Assembly (NCBI GenBank): GCA_024704765.1
Contig: JAKMXF010000022.1
Span: 449,055-513,054 of the forward strand
From: Oopsacas minuta
Taxonomy: Eukaryota > Porifera > Hexactinellida > Lyssacinosida > Leucopsacidae
Direction: 5' to 3'
DNA length: 64,000 nucleotides
The notes under the pieces were generated by a model. The model was not told the DNA's origin. It did not search any database and was given only the letters and a program-made list of their open reading frames with translations. This document shows, piece by piece, positions 28,001-39,386 of this stretch. Both the position numbers and the translations under genes were made by a program. Position 1 is the first letter of the stretch; each line of letters starts with the position of its first letter.

Positions 28001-31000
28001 CCAATACATCTTACGCATTGACTGATCTAGATGCATACACAAGCTATGAAGTGAATGTGAGTAGTTTCACTTCAGTAGGAGCTGGTCCAATCTCCAGTTA
28101 TACAGTGACTACTCTACAAGATAGTGAGTTTAATTTATTGATATATTTGTATTCTAAAATCTAATCTCATTAATTCTTTCTTAGTTCCTTCTTCATCTGT
28201 TCGTAACCTAACAACATCAACAACAAGCCAGAATGCTACATCCATCTTTGTCAGTTGGATCGTTCCTATACAGAATGATCTGAACGGTATTCTAGTTAAC
28301 TACTCAATTAGTTATTTTGGTATAGAAATTGATACAACACTCAGGGTTATATATTTGTCTGATCCTAATGATAATGAATCTATTACTCTAATCGATCTGC
28401 AAGAATACACAACATATTCTATAAGTGTAGCTGCTTACACAATAGTGGGTAAAGGTCCTGATGCTATCATCACACAAAGAACCAATCAGGATGGTGAGTA
28501 TCCTTTGCTTTCTTTTCATGATTTGTTGTGATAACATTGATTTATGAGTGACTTATTGTTTAGTTCCAACTGATATTCCCACTTCATTCTCTGCTAATGC
28601 CATCTCTCCTAACATCATCAACACAACTTGGGAACCTCCAACAGCTTACCACTTGGGTGGAGTTATCACATCCTACACACTGACCTATGCTGGAAGAGAG
28701 AGACACTCTCTCTTGAAGACTATAATCCTTACTGTCCTGAATGGTAGTATTTACATCACTCCTGCTCTGACTGATTTACAAGAAGACACTCATTATTTGA
28801 TATCTGTCCGAGCTAACACAAGTGTAGGAGCAGGACCTTGGACTAGCCTAACTGTACACACCCCTGAAGATGGTTAGTTGGTCTAGGATTTTTCTGTTTT
28901 CCTATTTTGTTAAAAGTTGTGAGCTAGTTGTACCCAGATGATGAACTACGTTTATCAATTTTTCATTTGCTAAATTCACATTCTTCAAATGTTCTTTTCC
29001 TATTATCCGTCAAGGACGATATTGAGTTGACACTAGTTAGGGCAGTCGGTAGCGGATGGTCCACAACACTATTTAATGTGCCCGCCCCCATTGGCTCATT
29101 TTATCCTCGATTTGGTACCCTAATGTATTTACAAGCTAGCTTAAAAGATAATTTCTTTATATATTTGCTGTTATTTAGTACCTTCTTCTTCTGTTCGTAA
29201 CCTAACAACATCAACAGAAGATCAGAATGCTACATCGATCTTTGTCAGTTGGGAAGTACCAATCTTGAATGACCTGAACGGTATTCTAGTCAATTACTCC
29301 ATCAACTACTCTGGTATAGAGATTGATACAGTACCCAGAGTCATCTACTTGTCTTATCCTAATCTGACTAACCAATCTATTACTCTAATCGATCTGGAGG
29401 AATACACCACTTATTCCATCAATGTGTCAGCTTACACAATAGTGGGTAAAGGTCCCGATGCTATCATCACACAGAGAACCAATCAAGATGGTGAGTATCT
29501 ATTTCATAATTTGCCAGATCGCCTATTGTGTAAATTTATATCTTGTTATTGTGTATATAGTTCCATCTGCTTTTCCTACGAATTTCCTCTTAAAGGCTAT
29601 TTCACCAACTATCGTTAAAGTATCATGGGATCCTCCTCCCATAAACGATCAAAACGGTGTAATTACAACTTATACACTCACATACATGGGTTTAGAAAGA
29701 GACCAAGAATTAGAAACAATGATTATAACTGTCTTGAATGGTACATATGTTCTTCCAATACTAATCGGTTTAGAAGAAAATACAAACTATTTCGTTACTC
29801 TGAATGCTAATACAAGCGAAGGAGCTGGTCCTATCACTAATTTATCTGTTCTAACTCTACAAAACAGTAAGTTGCGAATTATGCAAATTCCATTTCTTCT
29901 AGCTAACCAATTCTTCTCATATTTTCTATTTTAGTACCAAAGGGAGCTCCACGGAACTTGATTCTAACCTCAACTGATACAAGTATCCAGATAAACTGGT
30001 CAGTTCCTATAATTGACGATCTAGATGGAAATTTGACAGGTTATCTAGTCACATACCATGGCTTTGAGATTGATACTCACGAAAGAATGATACAATTCAA
30101 TACTTCAAGTGATGATAACCAAACACTAACATTGAGTCCTCTTGAGGAATACACTGACTATTTTATCTCTGTACATGCGATTACTGTGGGGGTGGGTCCT
30201 TCTTTGTCTACTACATTCCGCACTTTACAAGCAAGTAAGTTATCTATCACTGCAAATCCAGAGTATACTATTGTAGCAATTGTAATAATGTAAATATGTC
30301 TTATTCAGGGCCTAGTGCTGTTCCCACTGACCTCACCGCATCCCCAATATCTGCTCGTGCAATTTACATAACCTGGTCTCCTCCGCCGTTTATACATCAG
30401 AATGGAATAATAACTGAATACACTCTCACCTACCAAGGAGTAGAGAGAGATATAATGAAAAGAAATATATCAATACCAACTGCTACAAGTCGTTCTACTA
30501 CTTCTCTCACTGTGACAGATATTGAAGAAGATACTGACTTTACCATAGCCATTAGAGCTCACACAATTAAAGGACCGGGTCCTATCACTACAGTATCAGT
30601 GCGTACTCTTGAGAGTGGTGAGTAATTATAGAGTAAATAATTTGAGAGACTGTATTTATATTTTAACTTAACAGAGCCTTCATCTCCTGTACGAGACTTA
30701 ACAACATCAACAACAAGACAGAATGCTACATCCATCTTTGTTAATTGGGAAGTACCAATCTTGAATGACCTGAATGGTATTCTAGTCAACTACTCCATCA
30801 ACTACTCTGGTATAGAGATTGATACAGCACCCAGAGTCATCTACTTGTCCTATCCTAATCTCACCAACCAATCTATTACTCTAATCGATCTGCAAGAATA
30901 CACTACTTACTCCATTAATGTGTCAGCTTACACGAAAGTGGGTAAAGGTCCTGATGCAATCATCACACAAAGAACCAATCAAGATGGTGAGTTAATCTAA

Positions 31001-34000
31001 TACTTCTTCTTATGCATCATAGGCTGTGTATATCGATGGCTATTGTATAATCGTTATATTTTCATTTCTAGTACCATCTGGACCTCCACTCAATCTTACC
31101 GCCTTTCCCATCTCTCCAACTGATATTCTTGCTGAGTGGAAGGTACCTGATACTTATGAACAAAACGGTATAATTGTCCTGTTTACAATCATCTTCTCAA
31201 GTCTAAATTCTGACGCACATGACGACATCAAGCGGACCCTTCCTGTTTCAGACAACAGCACAAAATTCTGTTTTCTGTTATCAGGATTAGAAGAAGGTAC
31301 TACTTATAGTATTCGTGTATCAGCTAGCACATCAGTTGGTGAGGGTCCATTCAGCAATACTCAAGCAAGTACCTTCAATACAGGTATGTTTGTTAGTACG
31401 TGTATTGTTATTTCCAGAATTAGTCACTCTTTATTATTCGATAATTTAACAGAGTGTATCTTATGATTTGTATGTATTTAGGTCCGACAAGAGCACCACG
31501 TAATTTCTTTGCATACGAAATTACAGCTATTTCAATTTCTGTTTCTTGGGATGCACCAGAAGATGAAGACATTAATGGAATATTAGATAGATATGAACTA
31601 ACATATTCTGGGAAAGATCTCGATACACATCTTCATGTTGAGTATTTCGAAGACAATCTCTATCATTTGCAAACAGCTGAATTAACTAATTTACAGGAAA
31701 ATACCATCTACACTATACAAGTATATTTGTTTTCTTCCGGTATCAGGAGTCCACCGGCCACGATGATTGTTAACACTCTACAATCAGGTAGATAACCTAT
31801 ATTAGTATATTTCTCATTGTTCTGTTATTTATTTACTTTTATTTCAGCTCCCAATGAAACAGTTCAGTACTTAAACACTACCGAAGCAAGTCCTTTCGCT
31901 ACTCTCATCACCTGGGAACCTCCTCCGTTCCCTTTCCAAAATGGACCTATTATAAGTTATGAAATTCTGACAGTATTCTCAGATCCGTATACAAACGTGA
32001 CAGGTTTATCAAGGAACTTTACATGGCTCAATTATACAGACAGCACAGAGATATTGCTTAAGGAACTGAGACCTGGAGTAAACTTCAGTTCAACTGTTAT
32101 ACCAATTAACCAGGAAGGATCTGGTCCACCAATCTCAACAATATTTAGTATGATCGCAGGTAAGTAGTATTAGTGCAACTCCTATAGGGAGATGTCATAT
32201 AGATATATAGATATATATAGCATGGAGATAGGGCGACGCACTTATGTTCACGTAATCCGATTGTTATGAGAATTGGTATGTGGTAGGACATCCTTAATAC
32301 GAAATCATAATAGGTATATTGATATATTGTGAAAATTATTTATTTTCCACAGAAACTATCCCAGAAATCTTAATTCCTGAATCTGATGTATTCATTACTG
32401 TACAAGAGGCAGTTGTAGATGAATTCAGTAGATACTATGAGTGTGTAGCAAGTGGTAATCCTATACCACTCATTCACTGGATCAGGAATGATGAAACGAG
32501 ATTGGATGCTTTTAACATTACGATAAATGGGACTTCATTAGTAAGAGGGAGTAATATATTCAGATGCGTTGCTTCGAGTAGAAATGGTGAAGACTCTCTT
32601 GTCGTTTCAGTCATTCTAGTTTCTGAGGAAATTGATGTAAGCGCGATCAGTGATACTCAAGAGCTAGTTAGCAATCAGACTAGCCTTAACGAAGAGGAAA
32701 CAGATGACCTCTCCTCTCTCATCCGGACTAGCGTACAATCTGTTGATTCTAATAGAATGAATAACAGTGCCAACTCTACAAACAGTAATTCTACTGCTAA
32801 TTCTACCGAAATTGTAGATGCGGTTTCTGGTCTATACTCTGACGTGATTAGATTAACAGAGATGGGAATCTCGCGGAACACATCAGTTAACCTGTTCAGT
32901 ACTGGAGGTGAGCTTGTCAGAGCTTCTCAAAATGACCAAGGTATAGCAGAAAATCAAGAAATCCCATCTTTATCAGGGGTGAGTATTCCTTTTGAGGGAA
33001 ATAAATTCCTTTTGATTAACAAATAATATTCTAGAATATATGCTTGTTTCCATTACAAAATGTAACCAACACTTACAGAGCTCTAGCTATCTCTGTTAAT
33101 GGAATAGAAGATTTGGGAATTAAATTTATCGAAAATCTCAACACAACAGAGCCAAGTGTTATTGATGATCCTGAAAGCAGTATATTCTTCGAAGCACAAG
33201 AATTGAATGAAACCGTTTATGATAATTCAACTATGACCTTTCCAATGACAAATCGAACTACAAATTCCTCTGAACAAGTTTCTGTACCTGGCAGTTTACT
33301 CCAAGCATTGATGAATTCGAGTAACAACAGTGGTATTGCTCCTAGGATTACAGTAAGTTAAGAGTTGAATTTATCTGTTCAAGGAAATTATGACAATGAG
33401 AAATTGGTCTGGTGTAATTTGTCGGTGTAAGCACTGTAAGGTGACCTAAGGTATTACATTTATTATGGAGAGAAGGGATTATCCATGTGTTCATCTGAGA
33501 CTATTTCCGCCTCGGACCGTTGCATTTATGTCAAGAATTGCAGTAAATTTATCGATGTCGTATGATGGGCTAATTAGGTAGGATTTCCATATACAATAAT
33601 TCAGTTTATACGTATATGATTACTTTTAGATTTCTACAACTTTTATTGGAGAAAAACAAGAAAATATTAGCAGGATACTTGTGTTCAGTATTCAAGAAAG
33701 AAACTCAACAAAACTGATAGAGTTCTTTGGAAATAGTGTAAGTTATTTGGGAAATTACTCAATTTAATACTAACTGTATAATCACGAAGATAATAATATT
33801 CTCAGTAGAAATCTAAATATTAACAGAATTTATTACAGGTAGACTTGAGATTCGCTCAGTTCTACATTATCCCCTCCTACTCTAGCGTCATTAGATCTTA
33901 TAGATTCCATAGTATGCTCATCACTGCGTTTGAGTCCGTATGAATTTGAGTTGTTTTCATTGTTATTGTAGAACTTTGTTTCATCTTTCTGCATTTTTGA

Positions 34001-37000
34001 AGTGAAACAACAGATCAACACAATAGCTAATATTACGATTATAATTAGTAGGATTATTACTATGAAGGATAGAACGCCTGTTGTAATCACGAATATATTA
34101 CCAAAACTCCCTGGAGTATCATCAGTTGCATTACTGGCTGCAGGTTTGGGTGTGGGAGTTTGTGTATTAGTGCTAGTAGTGGTGGTTACTGTAGTAGTAG
34201 TATTGGCCATTGTAACTGTAGTAGTATTGGCCATTGTAACTATAGTGGTATTGGCCATTGTAACTGTAATAGTATTTGTATTGTTTGAGATTTGTACTAG
34301 CAATTGCGTTAGATTTGATCCTGTTACAAGATCTAATTTGTTTTCAGTAACAATACGAACTTCGCTCAATAGCAATAACATAGAGTCTGTCGGATAACTG
34401 AACTCAATTTTTAGAAAGCTAACATTAAATACATTTTCTCCATCAAATTCCAGCAACGTATCATTCTGGTCATATACCTTAAACGCATTATCCATTGCTC
34501 CAATATCTTCGATGTCTCCCCGCCAAATTCTAGTGATTAAGTTAACGATTAAGTATTTATTATTGAATAGAAGTATTATGTAAGGATTAGGTGTTCCACA
34601 GACTGACCAACCAAAATACTCCTCTGGAGAGAGTAACGGAGTATCACCTAGACAAAATATAATTGTATAAATCGGGGTTGACACTAGGTAGTAGCTTTGT
34701 TGGGTAATTTCTTGTTCGTTATAGTAGCTTAACTGAGTTTTTACTGTACTGACTATACTATAACTATAGTACCAGGGTTCTAAAATGGTTAACTGACTTT
34801 CTTAGTCAGTAGGTGGGTACATACACGTATAAATGTGTTTGTTCTCCTGTACACACCTTTGGAAATTAAGACTCGTAATTTGGCATCTATACTCGTAGTG
34901 ATATTTAGTTGCATATCTGACATTTGAAAATTTCTAATGTGTATATTTTCACACCTTTTAGGTGATTAATCATATTCCCATACATTTCTATGTAAATTCA
35001 AAAGAATGCTAGAAATTAGGTTTCAACATGTTATTATGGGCTCAACAGAGACATATAAGGGTAACAAGTACGCTGAATCCGAATTTGGCATTTTCAAAAT
35101 TTTTTTTTTTACTATAAAGTAAACAGATAATTGAATATCAAATATACGTAGAGACTTGCTCTTAACGGCTATATATGGTATTTGAGTACGCTGAATACGA
35201 ATTTCGCATTTTCAAGTTTCTCATATGTAAGTTTATTGTTAATTATGAATATAAAGTAAACAAATTATCCAAATTTCTAAAAATTGGTAGAGACATTCTC
35301 TCAACAGACATGTGGGGTACCAAATTACCTCGGCAGAGGCGGTGAATTGAGATTTTTTCCTTATCAAAATATACTATGCTAGTATGATATAACTTAATCA
35401 GAATTACCTAATGTTCCATCTGCCAGTACACCAACTCCACCACTCAATAACCCCATAGACTCTACGCCTGTGTAATTAGAATCCTCATGTTGATATCCGT
35501 CTATTAGAGCATCTGTAGATGGCATTATGTATTGCAGTAGCACCCCGTTATTGATATCAGGCTCGTCAGGATTAGCAAGATCTCTTCTACAGCCATAGAA
35601 CTCTACTCTTAAACATACATAATTTGTAACATTAGGATCTGAGGGCTGAGAAGTCTCAATAATCTAGGAACAATTATTATCTTACGTATATCATTATTCT
35701 TTATATCTATCCTTGAGTAAATTACTTACTTGTAACTTAATTTCGTCCACCGCTACTGGAGGAAAGTTTATTTTTATTAATCTCCCTCTGTTATTGAGTC
35801 CCAGCTGTTTGAGGTTTAGAATGGGATCTCCCTCTGGGTCTATATCATCCGTATACGGAGCTTGTATAGACACATACTCTGTCATGTTCATTTTACTGCC
35901 TGTTGTAACTTTAAGCTTTGTAATGTAACTGTTATCACTAAGTAAGGGAGATCCACATGAGCTACCAGGTTGGAATCCATTTTGTATTCCTATCCCTGTT
36001 AACCAGAAATGAGGTGTGCCAGGAGCTTCTTCGTGCAAGACAAACAGGGGAGAAATGTATTCTAATTCATTTCCTCCATATCTCAACGTCCAAGCATTGG
36101 TACTACCGATTAATGGGAGTTCAGATGCTAGGTTTGCTTCGGGAGCTCCGTTATTGTTAAGAACAAAACCTCTCAAAAGATTATTGTCTTTTATAACTTT
36201 CTCTAAAAGTGCTTCGTTACATTCTGGCGCTCCGAATGGCGTAATAAGGAAGCAACCAATTATTATCAAAAGCTGATAATACAAACAAAACACAGTCATT
36301 GATATTTTATTAATTAGGCGGCAATATGAAGGAGGTGATAGTTATTTTCGAATAAATTGAATTTATACAATCTTTGGGGAATCATGAGGAATGCAACGAG
36401 TTGACATGTAGAACAGAAGGGAATCTATATCTGCCTCTGTTGAACTGATTCTAGTTTAGAACCAGAAAATTAGAAATCAAATATTATACTGTCTGTCAGG
36501 TGAAACCAGGAATTCACAGATTTATGAAACATTTTGAAATGTTGGATATAGACTATTATAGATTGTACTTTTAAGTGTTTATTTAGGAAATTTGTATAAA
36601 TTACGGATTATGCCCGTTTGGATGTAATAGAATTCATAAATATACGAGTAAGCGAGTGTATGTGTTTCCTTTAGATCAATATAACACTTGAAACCACTCC
36701 AGCTCCAAAAGGGTTTGAACATGTGTGTGTTGCACTAAATAGAACTACAAATACCTGGTCAACAGTTGGTGTTAAGATGGTTAAAGAAGATGATGAGATG
36801 AACACTACAACTTGTGAAACAAACCATTTGACTAGCTTTGCTGTATTGATACAAGTTAAACCAGTTGAAGTGTCCTTTGTTGAGAAAATAATCGCTTCAG
36901 TTTTCTCCTACTTCTTGCTGAGCATATCCTTTTTATTCCTACTGGCTACACTTATACTCTTCTGTATAGGTGGTAGGACATTCCTAAAGGTTGAAATGAA

Positions 37001-39386
37001 CATATTATACCTTAACTATGGTATTGCCCTCACTTGTGCTAACGGTCTCTTCCTTTTCGGAGTGGAACTTGGAAAATTCCATCCCGTCTCCTGCACCATC
37101 GTAGCACTATTCCTTCACTACTTTTGGAGTACTGTCTTTTCTTGGAGTCTCTGCAACGCAATACTCATATTTTATAGATTATTCATTGGTGAGTTATATC
37201 TTTGGGGATGCATATTTGATATTTCTAACATTCCCCATTCCCCACTTATAATTTCAAGGAGTAGAGGTTCGTTTCTATCGAAATGAACCCAAATCGACCA
37301 AAATCGACCAAAATTCCCCCACTTATAAAGGTTGTACTACTGTACACATCAAATTTCTCATTTTACAATTTGTCCATATTTAGGTATTTTGAGCAACAGA
37401 AAGATTTGGCCATATCTAGTCTTCTTCGGGTGGTTATCTCCCTTACCTCTGGTAATAATATCAGTTAGCATAAAACAATCTGCTTACAGTAACCATCTAG
37501 CTGGCTATTGCTGGCTTTCAAATGAAGATGGACTCATATGGGCCTTCCTGGGTCCAGTATTCCTCGTATTAATCCTGAATGCAATCATACTCACTACAAG
37601 TGCAATTCGTATTGGCACAGCCAGGAAGAATCTTGACAAAGTAAAACAATTGCGTGTTGCACTATTGAGTGCATTCATTCTAACTCCAGTACTGGGCATG
37701 CCTTGGATCGTATCATTTGCTAAAATAATAACAGTGGGTATAGAAGATGAGCTAGCATTGGCTATACTAGACAGGTTCATAGATTGGGTATTCATTTGTT
37801 TGAATGCTCCAGCAGGAGTGGTATTCTTTATAATCATTTTCAAGAGATTCAGGGAACACCGACAATCACTGAGACAAAAGGGAACAGCCGGAACCATCAG
37901 CGTTACCTCTCCCTCTGCATCAGACTTCAGCAAATTCAGGAAAATACACCAATCCACTTCCGCTGCTGATGCTTCGTTTACTGAAACTACCTCAATAACT
38001 GGTTACAAGATTCGTCATACTAATAGCAATGCATCTATGATTTCCCAGAATTCTAACTCTTGCACCAATCTGATGAAAGGAACTAGTACTAGTACTACGA
38101 GAAATAAATCTCTTTTCGATGACAAAGATAACATTGGTATATACAGCACATTAGATTCAGAATATATGCATGGTTTAAGGCAAAAAAGGACTTTTAGCAC
38201 TCCTAATCGTTCATCACTACATCCAGATCGAGCTTACGAGGTCTCTTCCCTGCGAGATCTCTCCAGGGTGAATAGCAGGGACGGAATCGAAATGGAGACT
38301 ATTCGGGAGAGGAAAGTGAGTAATTCTTGCGATCTTACTTATGATAACCCATACGAGCAGGAGAGTGACAATGTTAAATTAACAGCTGATAATGATGATG
38401 ATGGAACGAAAAATTTCTTTTCCAGAGGGATTGAATTCCTCAATAATTCGTTTAAGACTTTCAGAGATAAGAGTCTAGACACAGAAGCGAACAAATCTTC
38501 AACACCAACCCCCTATACTGAATCAGATAGTAAGTATCACAATATTTACTTGGAACACTTGCACAAGGTAACTGAAAGAACACAATCTAATCCAGAAATG
38601 TCCGTAGAAGATGCTCCTGAACCTACAACTTTGGGTGGTGAAAAAATCCGTAGAAAATCTACCCCCAGCTCATACCGGCTTAGTTGTGAACACACCATTA
38701 AGGTTAATGAGCTGAAACAGTATTTTGATGATACAGCACCTAAATTACCTATTGCAAACCAACAGTTAAGCATTAGTGAGTCTGATAAGGATACTATCCC
38801 TGTGATACAAGAAAATGATAAACCTGAAGTAGGACATCCTCTCATGAAACAATACTCCTCCCCGAAACGAGAACTAAACCCGCTACCGGAACCTGAGAAG
38901 AATGAAATTGAACTATCAATAGATACGAAGCACTCGATTAACTCCCAGGAAGATAATGTCTTCAATCTTCCATCTCCTAAAGCTATATCCACGTTTGAAC
39001 CAATATCCAGTGAACCTCGCCAAAAGATGTCATCTGAAACTGTTTTGAGGAAAACTAATTCTCTCGGCTACATAGGCACAGATGATATAAAGCAGCGCAG
39101 AAGTACTGATGCACTAGGAGAACAAAATATCTCAAAGGTTGGTCACCATGTGAAATGTTTTGAGGATATTATCAGGACTAATAGTGCTGCTACTCAGCCC
39201 GCCCCTCCTCCTAAGAGAGCACATAGCACTGCAAGTATAAACCGAAATAAGATAGATGTTCCATCTTCAATGGCAAGTTTTGATCCAAACATACCGGAAA
39301 TCGCTAGTTTAAACTCTATTGATAATTCGCAATCCGAGCAACACCAAAAGCGATGTAGTGTTGATGACCAGATAACTAACCTTTGA
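19021..39386 (+). CDS. Lectin-FN3-Ig adhesion GPCR, gene C (26 FN3)
   Basis: Complete model, 3,998 aa. Exons: 19021-19072 (signal peptide), 19228-19605 (lectin-like), FN3 exons 19669-20001, 20071-20355, 20789-21097, 21167-21472, 21862-22470 (two FN3), 23068-23676 (two), 23753-24064, 24412-24717, 24779-25087, 25157-25462, 26586-27194 (two), 27271-27582, 27818-28123, 28185-28493, 28564-28872, 29179-29490, 29561-29866, 29935-30234, 30309-30617, 30675-30986, 31072-31383, 31482-31787, 31848-32159; then 32353-32978 (Ig, GAIN), 33035-33352, 33630-33737, 36675-37188 (GPS, TM1-3), 37384-39386 (TM4-7, tail). Every exon length fits the frame and all FN3 exons are phase 1-1. The ectodomain is very rich in N-glycosylation sequons. 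The 2.9-kb intron 33738-36674 contains a complete gene on the other strand. The tail carries YHNIYLEHLHKV and ends in TNL, a possible class I PDZ ligand. The role is inferred to be adhesion or recognition; the ligand is unknown. Confidence 0.92.
20789..22470 (+). repeat. FN3 exon triplet (copy 1) within gene C
   Basis: The exons starting at 20789, 21167 and 21862 recur as 24779, 25157 and 26586. The first two keep an offset of 3,990 bp, with near-identical sequence including the intron between them. The third is a double-FN3 exon. Confidence 0.85.
23068..25087 (+). repeat. Four-exon FN3 block, copy 1 in gene C
   Basis: Exons 23068, 23753, 24412 and 24779 recur as 26586, 27271, 27818 and 28185. 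The offset is 3,518 bp for the first pair and 3,406 bp for the second. The intron between the second and third exon is unrelated in the two copies. Related exons also open the FN3 string of gene B (9267, 9813, 10180). Confidence 0.88.
24100..24375. mobile_element. MITE-like insertion in an FN3 intron
   Basis: The intron 24065-24411 of gene C contains TTGGCGGATCCACGGGCCC near its start and AGGATTCCTGGATCTGCTAG near its end. The two are imperfect inverted repeats of the GGCGGATCCA type seen at ends of non-autonomous DNA transposons. A run of C and other GC-rich sequence lies inside. The duplicated intron at 27583-27817 lacks this sequence, which fits insertion after or between duplications. Confidence 0.5.
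25463..26585. other. Long intron of gene C
   Basis: This 1.1-kb intron between FN3 exons is AT-rich without coding sign. Near its 3' end (about 26415-26460) is a short tandem array of a CATAAATATC-like unit. The intron is the largest inside the FN3 string. Confidence 0.6.
26586..28493 (+). repeat. Four-exon FN3 block, copy 2 in gene C
   Basis: Second copy of the block at 23068-25087. Its first exon encodes two FN3 domains without an intron between them. The intron after 27582 is nearly identical to the intron after 9578 of gene B, unlike the intron at 24065-24411. Confidence 0.88.
29179..30986 (+). repeat. Five-exon FN3 block, copy in gene C
   Basis: Partner of 12140-13947 in gene B at a fixed offset of 17,039 bp. 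Introns are conserved with the exons. Confidence 0.9.
33833..36299 (-). CDS. DDR-like discoidin membrane protein without kinase
   Basis: Three-exon gene, 546 aa, antisense inside an intron of gene C. Exons in coding order: 36299-35730, 35663-35408, 34647-33833, with phases that fit (0, then 1). Residues 1 to about 24 are a signal peptide. A discoidin (F5/8 type C) domain follows, closing with VCLRVEFYGC as in DDR1/DDR2. A second, DS-like domain follows with the DDR landmarks DSNYTGV, GVGVLADGTLG, EYFGWS and LLLLSEVRIV. Then come a Thr-rich stalk with an 8-residue tandem repeat, one strongly hydrophobic span (about 30 residues starting FVITTGVLSF) and a roughly 65-residue Ser/Asn-rich tail. 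DDR receptors bind collagen and carry a kinase; this tail is far too short for one. A kinase-less adhesion or decoy receptor is the natural reading, and collagen binding is untested inference. Confidence 0.85.
34201..34272 (-). repeat. 24-bp coding tandem repeat
   Basis: Three units of 24 bp (34201, 34225, 34249) encode an 8-residue Thr/Asn repeat (VTMANTTT type) in the stalk of the DDR-like protein. Each unit has an N-glycosylation sequon and likely O-glycosylation sites. Confidence 0.85.
34777..34960. repeat. Dispersed repeat, copy 1
   Basis: This intron sequence of the DDR-like gene, from GTTCTAAAATGGTT to TATTTTCACACCTTTT, closely resembles 39583-39739 downstream of gene C, in the same orientation. 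Shared internal strings include ACTCGTAGTGA and AATTTGGCAT. It is probably an old interspersed element. Confidence 0.75.
35068..35220. repeat. Direct repeat in DDR-like gene intron
   Basis: GTACGCTGAATCCGAATTTG near 35068 recurs with two changes near 35187, each followed by GCATTTTCAA and, further on, TATAAAGTAAAC. The period is about 119 bp with two imperfect units. Confidence 0.7.
36663..37858 (+). repeat. GPS-7TM tract shared with gene B (copy 2)
   Basis: Partner of 16065-17260, almost identical including the intron 37189-37383. Upstream (the large intron with the DDR-like gene) and downstream (tail) the two genes differ. Confidence 0.9.

Noticed and set aside
28928-29200. 90-codon frame between FN3 exons of gene C
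   Set aside because: It lies wholly inside an intron with good splice sites on both sides and has no recognisable domain.
34002-34397. Open + strand frame opposite the DDR-like gene
   Set aside because: The frame is a hydrophobic Val-rich shadow of the Thr repeat and membrane span of the real gene on the other strand.
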